The notes under the pieces were generated by a model that had not been told where the DNA came from, searched no databases, and worked only from the letters and a program-made list of their open reading frames with translations. A stretch of 64,000 nucleotides of DNA, from positions 29,733-93,732 of the forward strand of contig NZ_JODS01000038.1 of NCBI RefSeq assembly GCF_000718025.1, written 5' to 3'. Source of the DNA: Kitasatospora purpeofusca. GTDB taxonomy: Bacteria; Actinomycetota; Actinomycetes; Streptomycetales; Streptomycetaceae. Positions 25,910 to 34,643 of this stretch are shown here, one piece after another. Every line of letters starts with the position of its first letter. The first letter of the stretch is position 1. Position numbers and translations under genes: made by a program.

Positions 25910-28317
25910 GCGGCCAGGAGCAGCCCTTCGTCGTCGACCCGTGGCAGGTCGTCGAACCGGGCCTCGACCTCACCTCGATGGCCCGCGCCGAATCCGTGTT
26001 CGCGCTCTCCAACGGCCACATCGGGCTGCGCGCCAACCTCGACGAGGGCGAGCCGCACGGCCTGCCCGGCACCTACCTGAACGGTGTCTTCGAGCTGCGC
26101 CCGATGCCGTACGGCGAGGGCGGCTACGGCTACCCGGAGTCCAGCCAGAGCGTCATCAACGTGACCAACGGCAAGATCGTCCGACTGCTGGTGGACGACG
26201 AGCCCTTCGACCTCCGGTACGGCGAACTGGTCAGCCACCGCCGCTGGTTGGACTTCCGCGACGGCCTGCTGCGGCGGTCCGCCGAGTGGACCTCCCCGGC
26301 CGGGCGGACCGTCCGGGTCGACTCCACCCGGCTGGTCTCGCTCACCCAGCGGGCGGTCGCCGCGATCGAGTACACCGTGGAGGCGGTGGACGCCCCGGTC
26401 CGGATCGTGCTGCAGAGCGAACTCGTGGCCAACGAGCAGCTGCCCGGCGGCGCCGACGGCGACCCGCGGGCCGCCGCCGTCCTGGAGGCCCCGCTGATCG
26501 CCGAGGCCAACCACGCCGGCGGGACGAAGGCGGTGCTGGTGCACCGCACCCGCTACAGCGGCATCCGGGTCGCCGCCGGCATGGACCATGTGATCGAGGG
26601 GCCGGACCGGCTGGACACCGTCGCCGAGGCGGAGGACGACCACTGCCGGATCAGCGTCACCACCGTGCTCCGCCCCGGCGAGCGGCTGCGGCTGGTGAAG
26701 TTCATGGCCTACGGCTGGTCCGCGACCCGCTCGCTGCCCGCCGTCCGGGACCAGGTGGAGGCCGCGCTCACCGCCGCCCGGTACACCGGCTGGGACGACC
26801 TGGTCGCCGAACAGGCCGAATACCTGAGGGAGTTCTGGGAGACCAGCGATGTCGAGATCGACGGCGACGTCGAACTCCAGCAGGCCGTCAGGTTCGCCCT
26901 CTTCCACGTCCTCCAGGCCGGCGCCCGGAGCGAGGAGCGCGCCATCCCGGCCAAGGGGCTGACCGGCCCCGGCTACGACGGGCACAGCTTCTGGGACACC
27001 GAGGCCTTCGTCCTGCCGGTGCTCACCTACTGCCTGCCCTCCGCCGTCACCCAGGCCCTGCGCTGGCGGCACACCACCCTGCCGATGGCCCGCGAGCGCG
27101 CCGTCCAGCTCGGCCTGGCCGGGGCGGTGTTCCCCTGGCGGACGATCCGCGGCGAGGAGTGCTCCGGCTACTGGCCGGCCGGCACCGCCGCGTTCCACAT
27201 CGGCGCGGACATCGCGGTCGCCGTCGCCCGCTACGTCCGGACCAGCGGGGACGTCGAGTTCGAGCGCGAGTACGGGCTCGAACTCCTGGTCGAGACGGCC
27301 CGGATGTGGCGCTCGCTCGGCCACCACGACGCCGCCGGCCGGTTCCGGATCGAGGGCGTGACCGGCCCCGACGAGTACAGCGCCGTCGCCGACAACAACG
27401 TCTACACCAACCTGATGGCGCAGACGAACCTGCTGGCCGCCGCCGAGTCCGCCGCCCGGCACCCGCGCGAGGCCGCGGCGCTCGGCGTCGACACCGAGGA
27501 GACGGCGGCCTGGCGGGACGCCGCCGCGGCGATGTTCGTCCCGTACGACGCCAACCTCGGCGTCCACCCGCAGGCCGACGGCTTCACCGACCACCAGGTC
27601 TGGGACTTCGAGAACACCCCGGCGGAGAACTACCCGCTGCTGCTGCACTACCCGTACTTCGACCTGTACCGGAAGCAGGTGGTCAAGCAGGCCGACCTGG
27701 TGCTCGCCATGCAGGTCCGCGGCGACGCGTTCACCGACGAGCAGAAGGCCCGCAACTTCGCCTACTACGAGCGGCTGACCGTCCGCGACTCCTCGCTCTC
27801 CGCGTGCACCCAGGCGGTGATCGCCGCCGAGGTCGGGCAGCTCGACCTCGCGTACGACTACACCGCCGAGGCCGCCCTGATGGACCTCCACGACCTCGGC
27901 GGCAACACCCGGGACGGCCTGCACATGGCCTCGCTCGCCGGGGCCTGCATCGCGCTGGTGGCGGGCTTCGGCGGACTGCGGGACCACGGCGAGGCGCTGT
28001 GGTTCCGGCCCAGGCTGCCCTCCGGGCTGACCCGGATCGGCTTCTCGCTGCTGATCCGGGGCAAGCTGCTGCAGGTGCGGATCGACCACGACGAGACCAC
28101 GTACACGCTGCGCCGGGGCGACGTGATCCACCTGCGGCACGACGGGGAGCCGGTGCAGGTGAAGGCCGGCGAGCCGGTCTCGCTGCCGACCACCGCGCCG
28201 CCCGCGCAGGAGCGCTGCGCCCAGCCGCCCGGCCGCGAACCGGCCCGCCGCCAGCCCCAGGCGGGCGTCCCCGGCGGCCGCATCTCCTCCGGCCCGGACC
28301 ACCTCGCCGCCGAGTAG
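25906..28317 (+). CDS. GH65 disaccharide phosphorylase (maltose/trehalose/kojibiose type)
   Basis: This 803-residue glycoside hydrolase family 65 protein has an N-terminal beta-sandwich (about 1-270), an alpha/alpha barrel (about 310-690) and a C-terminal beta cap. The general acid is E490 in GVTGPDEYS, and the phosphate-binding region is expected around the later SSLSACTQAV stretch. It would split an alpha-glucoside with phosphate to beta-glucose 1-phosphate, which the overlapping beta-phosphoglucomutase then channels to glycolysis. Which disaccharide is used cannot be read from sequence. The C-terminal tail is Pro/Gln/Ala-rich. Confidence 0.92.
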   Translation: MSGQEQPFVVDPWQVVEPGLDLTSMARAESVFALSNGHIGLRANLDEGEPHGLPGTYLNGVFELRPMPYGEGGYGYPESSQSVINVTNGKIVRLLVDDEPFDLRYGELVSHRRWLDFRDGLLRRSAEWTSPAGRTVRVDSTRLVSLTQRAVAAIEYTVEAVDAPVRIVLQSELVANEQLPGGADGDPRAAAVLEAPLIAEANHAGGTKAVLVHRTRYSGIRVAAGMDHVIEGPDRLDTVAEAEDDHCRISVTTVLRPGERLRLVKFMAYGWSATRSLPAVRDQVEAALTAARYTGWDDLVAEQAEYLREFWETSDVEIDGDVELQQAVRFALFHVLQAGARSEERAIPAKGLTGPGYDGHSFWDTEAFVLPVLTYCLPSAVTQALRWRHTTLPMARERAVQLGLAGAVFPWRTIRGEECSGYWPAGTAAFHIGADIAVAVARYVRTSGDVEFEREYGLELLVETARMWRSLGHHDAAGRFRIEGVTGPDEYSAVADNNVYTNLMAQTNLLAAAESAARHPREAAALGVDTEETAAWRDAAAAMFVPYDANLGVHPQADGFTDHQVWDFENTPAENYPLLLHYPYFDLYRKQVVKQADLVLAMQVRGDAFTDEQKARNFAYYERLTVRDSSLSACTQAVIAAEVGQLDLAYDYTAEAALMDLHDLGGNTRDGLHMASLAGACIALVAGFGGLRDHGEALWFRPRLPSGLTRIGFSLLIRGKLLQVRIDHDETTYTLRRGDVIHLRHDGEPVQVKAGEPVSLPTTAPPAQERCAQPPGREPARRQPQAGVPGGRISSGPDHLAAE

Positions 28318-28440
28318 CCGCGGCACCTTCTCCGCCGCCTCCCTCACTCCGACGGCCGCCCCGGGGTGCGGGGGACGGCGGGGCGGCGGAGGGTGCTGGT
28401 GTCGTGCGTCCCCGGCAGTCCCCGACGGCAGGAGATCCCC

Positions 28441-30174
28441 GTGGTGAGTGTGGCCGAGCAGATGGTGGCGGTGCTCCGGCAGGCCGGTGTGGAGCGGGTC
28501 TACGGCGTGGTCGGCGACAGCCTGAACCCGGTGGTGGACGCCATCCGCCGGACGGACGGCATCGCCTGGGTGCACGTCCGCAACGAGGAGGCCGGTGCCT
28601 TCGCGGCCGCCGCCGAGGCCGAGCTGACCGGCCGCCTCGCGGTCTGCGCCGGCTCCTGCGGCCCCGGCAACACCCACCTCGTCCAGGGCCTCTACGACGC
28701 GCAGCGCAGCGGCGTGCCCGTGCTCGCCCTGGCCTCGCACATCCCGTCCGGCCAGATCGGCACCGGCTTCTTCCAGGAGACCCACCCCGAGCGGGTGTTC
28801 ACCGACTGCAGCGGCTGGTGCGAGATGCTCTCCACCGCCGCCCAGATGCCCCGGCTGCTGCGGATCGCGATCCAGCACGCCCTCGGCGCCCGGGAGGTCT
28901 CGGTGCTGGCCTTCCCCGGCGACGTGGCGGCGCTGTCCGCCGCCGCCCCGACCGGCAGCAGCCACTTCCTCACCGAACGGGCCGTCGCCGCCCCGCCCTG
29001 GTCCCAGGTGCAGGAGCTGGCCCGGGTGCTCAACGCCGCGCCCAGGGTGGCGCTTTTCTGCGGCGCGGGCGTCCGCGAGGCGCACACCGAGGTGATGGAG
29101 CTCGCGGCCACCCTGTGCGCGCCGGTCGGGCACTCCCTGCGCGGCAAGGAGTGGATCCAGTACGACAACCCGTACGACGTCGGGATGAGCGGCCTGCTCG
29201 GCTACGGCGCCTGCCACGAGGCCCTGCACTCCGCCGACCTCGTCCTGCTGCTCGGCACCGACTTCCCCTACGACTCCTTCCTGCCCCAGGCCCGCACCGT
29301 CCAGGTGGACCACGACGCCACCCGGCTCGGCCGCCGGACGGCGCTGGACCTCGCCGTGCACGGCGACGTCCCGGCCACCCTGCGGGCGGTCCTGCCGCTG
29401 CTGGAGCGGAAGACCGACCGGACCTTCCTCGACGACATGCTGGGCCGCCACTACCGGGCGCTGGAGGACGTGGTCGGCGCCTACACCCGGGACATCGGGA
29501 AGCACCTGCCGATCCACCCGGAGTACGTGGCCTCGGTGTTGGACGAGGTGGCCGCCGAGGACGCGGTCTTCACCGTCGACACCGGCATGAACAACGTCTG
29601 GGCCGCCCGCTACCTGCAGCCCAACGGGCGCCGCCGGGTGATCGGCTCCTTCCTGCACGGGTCGATGGCCAACGCCCTCCCGCACGCGATCGGCGCCCAA
29701 CTCGCCTTCCCCGGGCGGCAGGTGGTGGCGATGTCGGGCGACGGCGGGCTGTCGATGCTGCTCGGCGAGCTGCTCACGGTGGCCAGGCACCGGCTGCCGG
29801 TGAAGACCGTGGTCTTCAACAACGGCGCGCTCGGCATGATCAAGCTGGAGATGCTGGTCTCCGGCTACCCGGAGTCGGAGGTCGACAACGGGGACGTCGA
29901 CTACGCCGGGATCGCCCGGGCGATGGGCATCCCGGCCAAGCGGGTCACCGAGCCGGCGCGGGTGCGGGAGGTCCTGGCGGAGGCGCTGGAACGGCCCGGC
30001 CCGGCCCTGGTGGACGTGGTCACCGACCCGAACGCGCTGTCCGTGCCGCCGCACATCACCGCGGCCCAGCTGAAGGGCTTCGCGCTGGCCGCAGGCCGTA
30101 CGGTGCTGGCGGGCGGGGTCGGGCGGATGATCGACCTGGCCCGGTCCAATCTGCGGAACATCCCCCGGCCGTAG
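28441..30174 (+). CDS. poxB: Thiamine-diphosphate enzyme, pyruvate oxidase/dehydrogenase (quinone) type
   Basis: This is a 577-residue ThDP enzyme. An N-terminal ThDP-pyrimidine domain (VYGVVGDSLNPVVDAI; NEEAGAFAAAAEAE with the activating Glu), a central FAD/Rossmann domain, and a C-terminal domain with GDGGLSML...VVFNN (Mg/ThDP binding) are in the order of pyruvate oxidases. E. coli PoxB oxidises pyruvate to acetate and feeds quinones at the membrane. AGGAG at 28430 serves either the GTG at 28441 or at 28444. The symbol is by similarity and the substrate is inferred. Confidence 0.86.
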   Translation: MVSVAEQMVAVLRQAGVERVYGVVGDSLNPVVDAIRRTDGIAWVHVRNEEAGAFAAAAEAELTGRLAVCAGSCGPGNTHLVQGLYDAQRSGVPVLALASHIPSGQIGTGFFQETHPERVFTDCSGWCEMLSTAAQMPRLLRIAIQHALGAREVSVLAFPGDVAALSAAAPTGSSHFLTERAVAAPPWSQVQELARVLNAAPRVALFCGAGVREAHTEVMELAATLCAPVGHSLRGKEWIQYDNPYDVGMSGLLGYGACHEALHSADLVLLLGTDFPYDSFLPQARTVQVDHDATRLGRRTALDLAVHGDVPATLRAVLPLLERKTDRTFLDDMLGRHYRALEDVVGAYTRDIGKHLPIHPEYVASVLDEVAAEDAVFTVDTGMNNVWAARYLQPNGRRRVIGSFLHGSMANALPHAIGAQLAFPGRQVVAMSGDGGLSMLLGELLTVARHRLPVKTVVFNNGALGMIKLEMLVSGYPESEVDNGDVDYAGIARAMGIPAKRVTEPARVREVLAEALERPGPALVDVVTDPNALSVPPHITAAQLKGFALAAGRTVLAGGVGRMIDLARSNLRNIPRP

Positions 30175-30191
30175 CCCTCGACTCCGGGGTC

Positions 30192-30219
30192 TTTTGCCTC
30201 TTGGGCAAAAAGTTTGCCC
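30192..30219. promoter_or_regulatory. Overlapping palindromes, probable operator of the XRE-cupin gene
   Basis: Between poxB and the XRE-cupin gene lie two overlapping inverted repeats: TTTTGCC (30192-30198) with GGCAAAA (30204-30210), and GGGCAAA (30203-30209) with TTTGCCC (30213-30219). They end 29 nt ahead of the XRE start. The first could also act as a poxB terminator. An autoregulatory operator is the likelier use. Confidence 0.5.
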
Positions 30220-30248
30220 GGGCGGCACAAGAGGTGTCCACTGGGCAC

Positions 30249-30941
30249 ATGACCACCAGCCCAGCCGGTCCGCCCGCCGACCCCGGCGCTCCCGCCGAAC
30301 CCGGCAGTTCCGCCGCCGCCGTCCCGGTCGCCCCCGCGGACGACCACGAGACGCCGGAGGTGGCCGGCCTCGCCCTGAGGCTGCGTGAGCACCGGCTCGG
30401 CAGCCGCCTCACGCTGGAGGTCGCCGCCGCCCGGGTCGGTCTCTCCCCAGCCTACTTGTCCCGACTGGAGACCGGGCGCCGACAGCCCTCCCTGCCCGTC
30501 CTGCTCGGCCTCGCCCGCGCGTACGGCACCTCCGTCTCCGGTCTGCTCGGCGAGGCGTTCACCGAGCCCGACCCGGTGGTGCGCGGCGGCGCGATCGAAC
30601 CGGGCCGGGCCGGCGGCTGGGGCTACCGGCGGGCCGGCGCGCCCGGCCGGGCGATGCAGGCGCTGCGCGTGCACGTCCCCCCGGGCGTGCAGGACGCGGT
30701 GGTCCGGGTCCACCCGGGCGAGGAGTGGCTGTACGTGCTCCGCGGCCGGCTCCGGCTGACCCTCGGCGAGCGGGTCCACCTGCTCGACGAGGGCGACTCG
30801 GCGCACTTCGACTCGCTCACCCCGCACTGCATCGCCGCCGACTCCTCGTCCGGGGTCGAGCTGCTCTTCATGCACACCCTGCTGCAGAGCCCCGGCGGCG
30901 AACTCTGCCTCGGCGGCGGCCCCGCCGCCCCGCACCACTGA
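30249..30941 (+). CDS. XRE-family regulator with C-terminal cupin domain
   Basis: This 230-residue regulator has a disordered Pro/Ala start, an XRE helix-turn-helix (about 40-95: RLREHRLGSRLTLEVAAARVGLSPAYLSRLETGRRQPS) split over two helices, and a small cupin (about 135-210, VHPGEEWLYVLRGRLRLTLGE) that may sense a small ligand. It sits 31 nt ahead of a small membrane protein gene, and the pair recurs in actinomycetes. Overlapping palindromes just upstream suggest autoregulation. The ligand is unknown; neighbouring poxB is one possible target. Confidence 0.88.
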   Translation: MTTSPAGPPADPGAPAEPGSSAAAVPVAPADDHETPEVAGLALRLREHRLGSRLTLEVAAARVGLSPAYLSRLETGRRQPSLPVLLGLARAYGTSVSGLLGEAFTEPDPVVRGGAIEPGRAGGWGYRRAGAPGRAMQALRVHVPPGVQDAVVRVHPGEEWLYVLRGRLRLTLGERVHLLDEGDSAHFDSLTPHCIAADSSSGVELLFMHTLLQSPGGELCLGGGPAAPHH

Positions 30942-30972
30942 CCCGACGTCAGGACATCCGGAGGAGATCCCC

Positions 30973-31215
30973 ATGGCCGATCCCACCACCACCGAGACCG
31001 GGGCTGTGTCCGCCCCCGCCGCAGTCGCCCCCGCCCCCGCCGCCGCCGGGGTGCCCGCACCCGCGGCCGTGCGCGCGAAGCCGGCCAAGACCATCGACGC
31101 GGGCAAGCAGGCCAACCGCCGCATCGGCGTCCGCCTGGTGATCTACACCGTCGCCACCCATGCCTTCGCCGGCTTCATCCTGCTCCTCTTCGAGCTGGGC
31201 AACCGCAACAAGTAG
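30973..31215 (+). CDS. Small single-pass membrane protein (DUF6126-like)
   Basis: This is an 80-residue protein: an Ala/Pro/Val-rich cytoplasmic part, a basic stretch (KQANRRIGVRL), and one C-terminal membrane helix (about residues 53-74) ending in a short charged tail. AGGAG precedes the ATG. It follows the XRE-cupin regulator on the same strand. It resembles small proteins that I recall as DUF6126, but that match is from memory. Function unknown. Confidence 0.7.
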   Translation: MADPTTTETGAVSAPAAVAPAPAAAGVPAPAAVRAKPAKTIDAGKQANRRIGVRLVIYTVATHAFAGFILLLFELGNRNK

Positions 31216-31233
31216 CCCGCCGCCGAGGGTGGT

Positions 31234-32970
31234 TCAGCTCTCGCGGAGGATCCCGCAGAGGGCGTCCAGGGCGGCCGGGAAGGCGTGGTCGGACGGGGTC
31301 GCGTAGCCGACGACCAGGGCCGGCGGGGCGTCCGGTGCGTCGCCCGGTGTGTCGTTCGGCGAGGTGTCGGATGCGTTGTGCGGTGCGGCGTCCGGCCGGG
31401 CGTCCGGTGCGGCGGACAGGTCCAGGGCCCGTTCGGCGTCCGGCCGGGCCCGGTACCAGTCGAGCCCGGTGAGCACCAGGCCGGCCGCGCGGGCCCGCTC
31501 CAGCAGCTCCGCCTCCGGACGGGAGCCCGGCGGCAGCTGCAGGACGGCGTGCAGCCCGGCGGCGATCCCGGTGACCCGGACCTGCGGGGCCCGCTCGGCG
31601 AGCGCCGCGACCAGCAGGTCCCGGCGGCGCCGGTAGTGCAGCCGGCAGCGCCGCACATGCCGGTCGTAGCGGCCCGAGGTGATCAGCTCGGCGAAGGTCA
31701 GCTGGTCGGTCACCGGGCTCATGGTGTCCGCCAGGGCCTTGAGCCGGGCGACCGGTTCGACCAGCTCGTCCGGGAGGGCCAGCCAGGCCAGCCGCAGTCC
31801 GGGGGCCAGGCTCTTGGCGGCGGTGCCGCCGTACACCACGCGGTCCGGGTCGAGCGCCTGCATCGCGCCCAGCGGCTGCCGGTCGTAGCGGAACTCGCCG
31901 TCGTAGTCGTCCTCGATCACGTACCCGTCCCGCTCGCGGGCCCAGCGGACGGCCGCCGCCCGGCGGTCGGCGGCCAGCGCGGCGCCGCTCGGGAACTGGT
32001 GGGCCGGGGTGAGCAGCACCGCCCCCAGGTGCTCCGCGGTCCCGCCCGCCCCGCCCAGGTCGTCCAGCAGGTCGGTCCGGGCCCCGTTGCAGTCCAGCGG
32101 CAGCGGGGCGAGGCCGAGCCCGGCCGCGCGCAGCACCTCGCGCTGCGGCGGCAGGCCGTAGCCCTCGACCGCGATCCGGCCCGCCCCTCGCCCGCGCAGC
32201 GCGGCGGCCAGCAGGCCGAGGCCCTGGCCGAAGCCGGCGCACACCAGCAGCCGGTCCGGGTCGGTGCGCACGCCCCGGACCCGGGCCAGGTAGTCGCTGA
32301 GCGCCTGCCGCAGCTCGATCCGGCCGAGCGGCGAGCCGTAGTCGAAGGCGTCGTGCGGGGCGACGGCCAGGGCCCGGCGGGCGCTGGCCAACCAGGCGCT
32401 GCGCGGGAACAGCGAGAGGTCGGGCCGCCCGGCGAGCAGGTCGTGCCGCCCGGTGGGGCGGCGGTCGGCGCGGACGGTGGCGGGGCGCCCGGCGGGCCGG
32501 GGCGCGGCGCGTTCGGCGACCGTGGTGCCGGAGCCCGGCCGCGAGCCGAGCCAGCCCTCGGCGGTCAGCTGCCCGTACGCCTCGACGACGGTGTTGCGGG
32601 CGATGCCGAGGTCCTCGCCGAGCGCCCGGGAGGACGGCAACCGGGTGCCCGGGGCGAGCCGACCGTCCTGGACGGCCTCGCGCAGCGCGTCCTCCAGGGC
32701 GGCGCGCAGCCCGGCCCCGGCGGCCCGGCGTTCGGTGAGGTCGAGGTGCAGGTCGCCGCCGAACGCCGTCCACGGCGCGTTGGCGCGGGCCCGGGCGCCG
32801 CGGGCCTCGCGCGGCGCATCGGGGGAGACCTCGGGGGAGACGTCGGGAGCGGCTGCGGGGGAGACGTCGGGAGCGGCGGCGGAGGTGTCCCGGGGGGCGC
32901 TCCTGGGGGTGTCGGGAGCGTTCCGGGGGGCGCTCGGCACGGGGCCGGGGGTCGTTCGGGGGCGGCTCAT
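31234..32970 (-). CDS. MocR/PdxR-type GntR regulator with aminotransferase domain
   Basis: This 578-residue regulator joins an N-terminal GntR winged helix (about 85-150; RLPSSRALGEDLGIARNTVVEAYGQL) to a fold-type I PLP-aminotransferase-like domain (about 180-570). The PLP lysine lies in GTAAKSLAPGLRLAW, preceded by EDDYDGEFRYDR. The first 75 residues are low-complexity Pro/Ser/Asp repeats. MocR proteins often control vitamin B6 or amine metabolism. The ATG at 32970 is chosen; the frame runs 16 codons further. It converges on the small membrane gene, and no obvious target is adjacent. Confidence 0.9.
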   Translation of the reverse strand: MSRPRTTPGPVPSAPRNAPDTPRSAPRDTSAAAPDVSPAAAPDVSPEVSPDAPREARGARARANAPWTAFGGDLHLDLTERRAAGAGLRAALEDALREAVQDGRLAPGTRLPSSRALGEDLGIARNTVVEAYGQLTAEGWLGSRPGSGTTVAERAAPRPAGRPATVRADRRPTGRHDLLAGRPDLSLFPRSAWLASARRALAVAPHDAFDYGSPLGRIELRQALSDYLARVRGVRTDPDRLLVCAGFGQGLGLLAAALRGRGAGRIAVEGYGLPPQREVLRAAGLGLAPLPLDCNGARTDLLDDLGGAGGTAEHLGAVLLTPAHQFPSGAALAADRRAAAVRWARERDGYVIEDDYDGEFRYDRQPLGAMQALDPDRVVYGGTAAKSLAPGLRLAWLALPDELVEPVARLKALADTMSPVTDQLTFAELITSGRYDRHVRRCRLHYRRRRDLLVAALAERAPQVRVTGIAAGLHAVLQLPPGSRPEAELLERARAAGLVLTGLDWYRARPDAERALDLSAAPDARPDAAPHNASDTSPNDTPGDAPDAPPALVVGYATPSDHAFPAALDALCGILRES

Positions 32971-33054
32971 GGCGGGATTATCCCCGCGCCCCCCGCGGCC
33001 CGCGGATCTCCGATACATTGCGCCGGACGCACGACCGCGGTGGGGGTGGCGAAC

Positions 33055-34038
33055 ATGGCTTACCAGTACGGGAGTTCAGCGGTTCCGCGGCGAAGAAGGC
33101 GCCCCGGCGGCGGGGGCTGCCTCGGCGCCTTCCTGATGCTGCTCTGCTGCGCGGTGCTGGGCTACCCGCTGGCCCTGCCGGTCCTGCTGCCGGCCCTGAT
33201 GGGCGCCCAGACCCCGCCCCAGCACGTCACCCCGGGGCAGGTCGCGATCCTGGTCGCCGTCTCCTGCGCGGTCGCCCTGCTGCTGGACTGGCAGGCCGCC
33301 CGGGGCCGCCGCCGGGTCGCGCCCTGGGTGGTGCCCGCCCGGGCGGCCGTACTGGCCGGCGCCTGCTCGCTGCTCGCCCACCTGGTCGGCGTGTACGCGG
33401 TGCCGAAGCTCCTCGGCACCCAGGACCCGGCCGCGGCGAACGGCTACGCGCTGCAGTGCCTCGCCGTCGGGGCCTTCGCCTGGGGGTGGCGGACCTCGGT
33501 CCGCGCCTGGTCCGGCGACCTGCTGGTGCGGCCGCCGGTCCGCCCGGCCCGCGCCGGTACCGGGCGTTCCGCCACCCGCACCACCACCGTCTCCCGGCCC
33601 TCGGCGGGGGAGGTGTGGGTGGCGATGGTGCCGTTCCGGGACCGGGCGGAGGCCGCCCGGCACTACTGCGTCGTGGTCGGCACCCGGTCCGGCTACGCCG
33701 AGGTGCTGCAGATCACCAGCAAGGACAAGGACCACCGGGACGACTACATCCGGATGGAGAACGAGGGCTGGGACCGCACCGGCAAGGCCTCCTGGGTCGA
33801 GATCGGGATGGCCCCGCGCCGGGTGCCCTACGAGAGCTTCCTCTCCGACCACCCGCAGGGCCCGTGCCCGCCGCGGATCTGGCGGGAGATCCAGCGCCGC
33901 CAGTCCGCCCTCGGCGCCGCCCGGACCCCGTCCCCGGCCCCGTCCCCGGCCCCGCGTCCGCGCCCGGTCGGCGGTCCGGCCCCGTCCGCCCGCGGCCCGC
34001 GCCGCCCCCCGACCTCCGCCCGCGGCCGCCAGCCCTGA
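33055..34038 (+). CDS. Membrane-anchored protein with PemK/MazF-like C-terminal domain
   Basis: This 327-residue protein begins with a basic patch (RRRRRPGGGG) and three likely membrane segments between residues about 22 and 135. The soluble part (about 175-290) reads like PemK/MazF toxins: a GEVWVAMVPF start, then YCVVVGT, VLQITSKDKDHRDDY and WVEIGMAPRRVPYESF, in the usual family order. A Pro/Arg-rich tail follows. No antitoxin-like gene is adjacent. ATG 33055 is used; GTG 33040 would add five residues. A membrane-tethered endoribonuclease is one reading; loss of catalysis and a binding role is another. Confidence 0.68.
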   Translation: MAYQYGSSAVPRRRRRPGGGGCLGAFLMLLCCAVLGYPLALPVLLPALMGAQTPPQHVTPGQVAILVAVSCAVALLLDWQAARGRRRVAPWVVPARAAVLAGACSLLAHLVGVYAVPKLLGTQDPAAANGYALQCLAVGAFAWGWRTSVRAWSGDLLVRPPVRPARAGTGRSATRTTTVSRPSAGEVWVAMVPFRDRAEAARHYCVVVGTRSGYAEVLQITSKDKDHRDDYIRMENEGWDRTGKASWVEIGMAPRRVPYESFLSDHPQGPCPPRIWREIQRRQSALGAARTPSPAPSPAPRPRPVGGPAPSARGPRRPPTSARGRQP

Positions 34039-34062
34039 TCCTGATCCCGGCCCGGACCCGGT

Positions 34063-34533
34063 TCAGCTCCAGGTCGCGCCGGCCGGCTCCTGGACGGTCG
34101 CGTTGATCCGGTTGAAGAAGTTCGTCAGCCCGATCATCAGGATGATCGCCGAGAGCTGCTCCTCGTTGAAGTGGTCCGCCGCCGCGTCCCAGACCGCGTC
34201 CGGCACCGCCTGGCCGGAACGGTCGGCGATCCGGGTCGCCGCCTCGGTGAGTTCGAGCGCGGCCCGCTCCTCCTCGTCGAAGAACGGAGCCTCCCGCCAG
34301 GCGGCGACGGCGTGCAGCCGCTCGTCCGTCTCCCCGGCCTTCTTGGCCCCGGTGACGCCGGCGAACACGCAGGCGCTGCACCCGTTGATCTGGCTGGCCC
34401 GCAGGTGCACCAGCTCCAGGATCCGGTGCGGGACCCCGCCCTGGTACATCGCCTTGTAGATGCTCTGGATGCCCTTCATGGCGTCCGGCAGGACCATGGC
34501 GGGGTTCTTCATGCGGGCGGTGTGGGTGGTCAT
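34063..34533 (-). CDS. Carboxymuconolactone decarboxylase/AhpD-family protein
   Basis: This is a 156-residue CMD-family protein with the AhpD-like redox motif C-S-A-C (INGCSACVFAGV, about residues 50-60) followed by the family helix with charged residues. Such proteins act as peroxidase partners or in oxidative detoxification. It is divergent from the ECF41 sigma factor. A match to the ECF41 promoter consensus lies upstream on its strand, the classic ECF41 arrangement in which a CMD, oxidoreductase or epimerase gene is the single target. Confidence 0.9.
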   Translation of the reverse strand: MTTHTARMKNPAMVLPDAMKGIQSIYKAMYQGGVPHRILELVHLRASQINGCSACVFAGVTGAKKAGETDERLHAVAAWREAPFFDEEERAALELTEAATRIADRSGQAVPDAVWDAAADHFNEEQLSAIILMIGLTNFFNRINATVQEPAGATWS

Positions 34534-34615
34534 CGGTGGATCCTCCGGGTCTGGTTCTGGGGCCGGGCCGTCCGCGTCCTCGTCACGCGGAGCGGTTAAC
34601 GTCCGTCAAAGAACT

Positions 34616-34642
34616 GACGGATCCCGACGCGAGGATGTGACA
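34616..34642 (-). promoter_or_regulatory. ECF41-type promoter of the CMD gene
   Basis: Read on the minus strand, TGTCACA (34642-34636) is followed after exactly 16 nt by CGTC (34619-34616). This is the consensus reported for ECF41 sigma factors. It points at the CMD gene starting at 34533, giving a leader of about 75 nt. Confidence 0.75.
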
Positions 34643-34643
34643 G

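Noticed and set aside
25941..30941. A frame of 1666 codons covering GH65, poxB and the XRE gene
   Set aside because: Its first two-thirds are out-of-frame Arg/Pro/Ala-rich shadow of GH65 and poxB. Only the last 230 codons are the real XRE-cupin gene.
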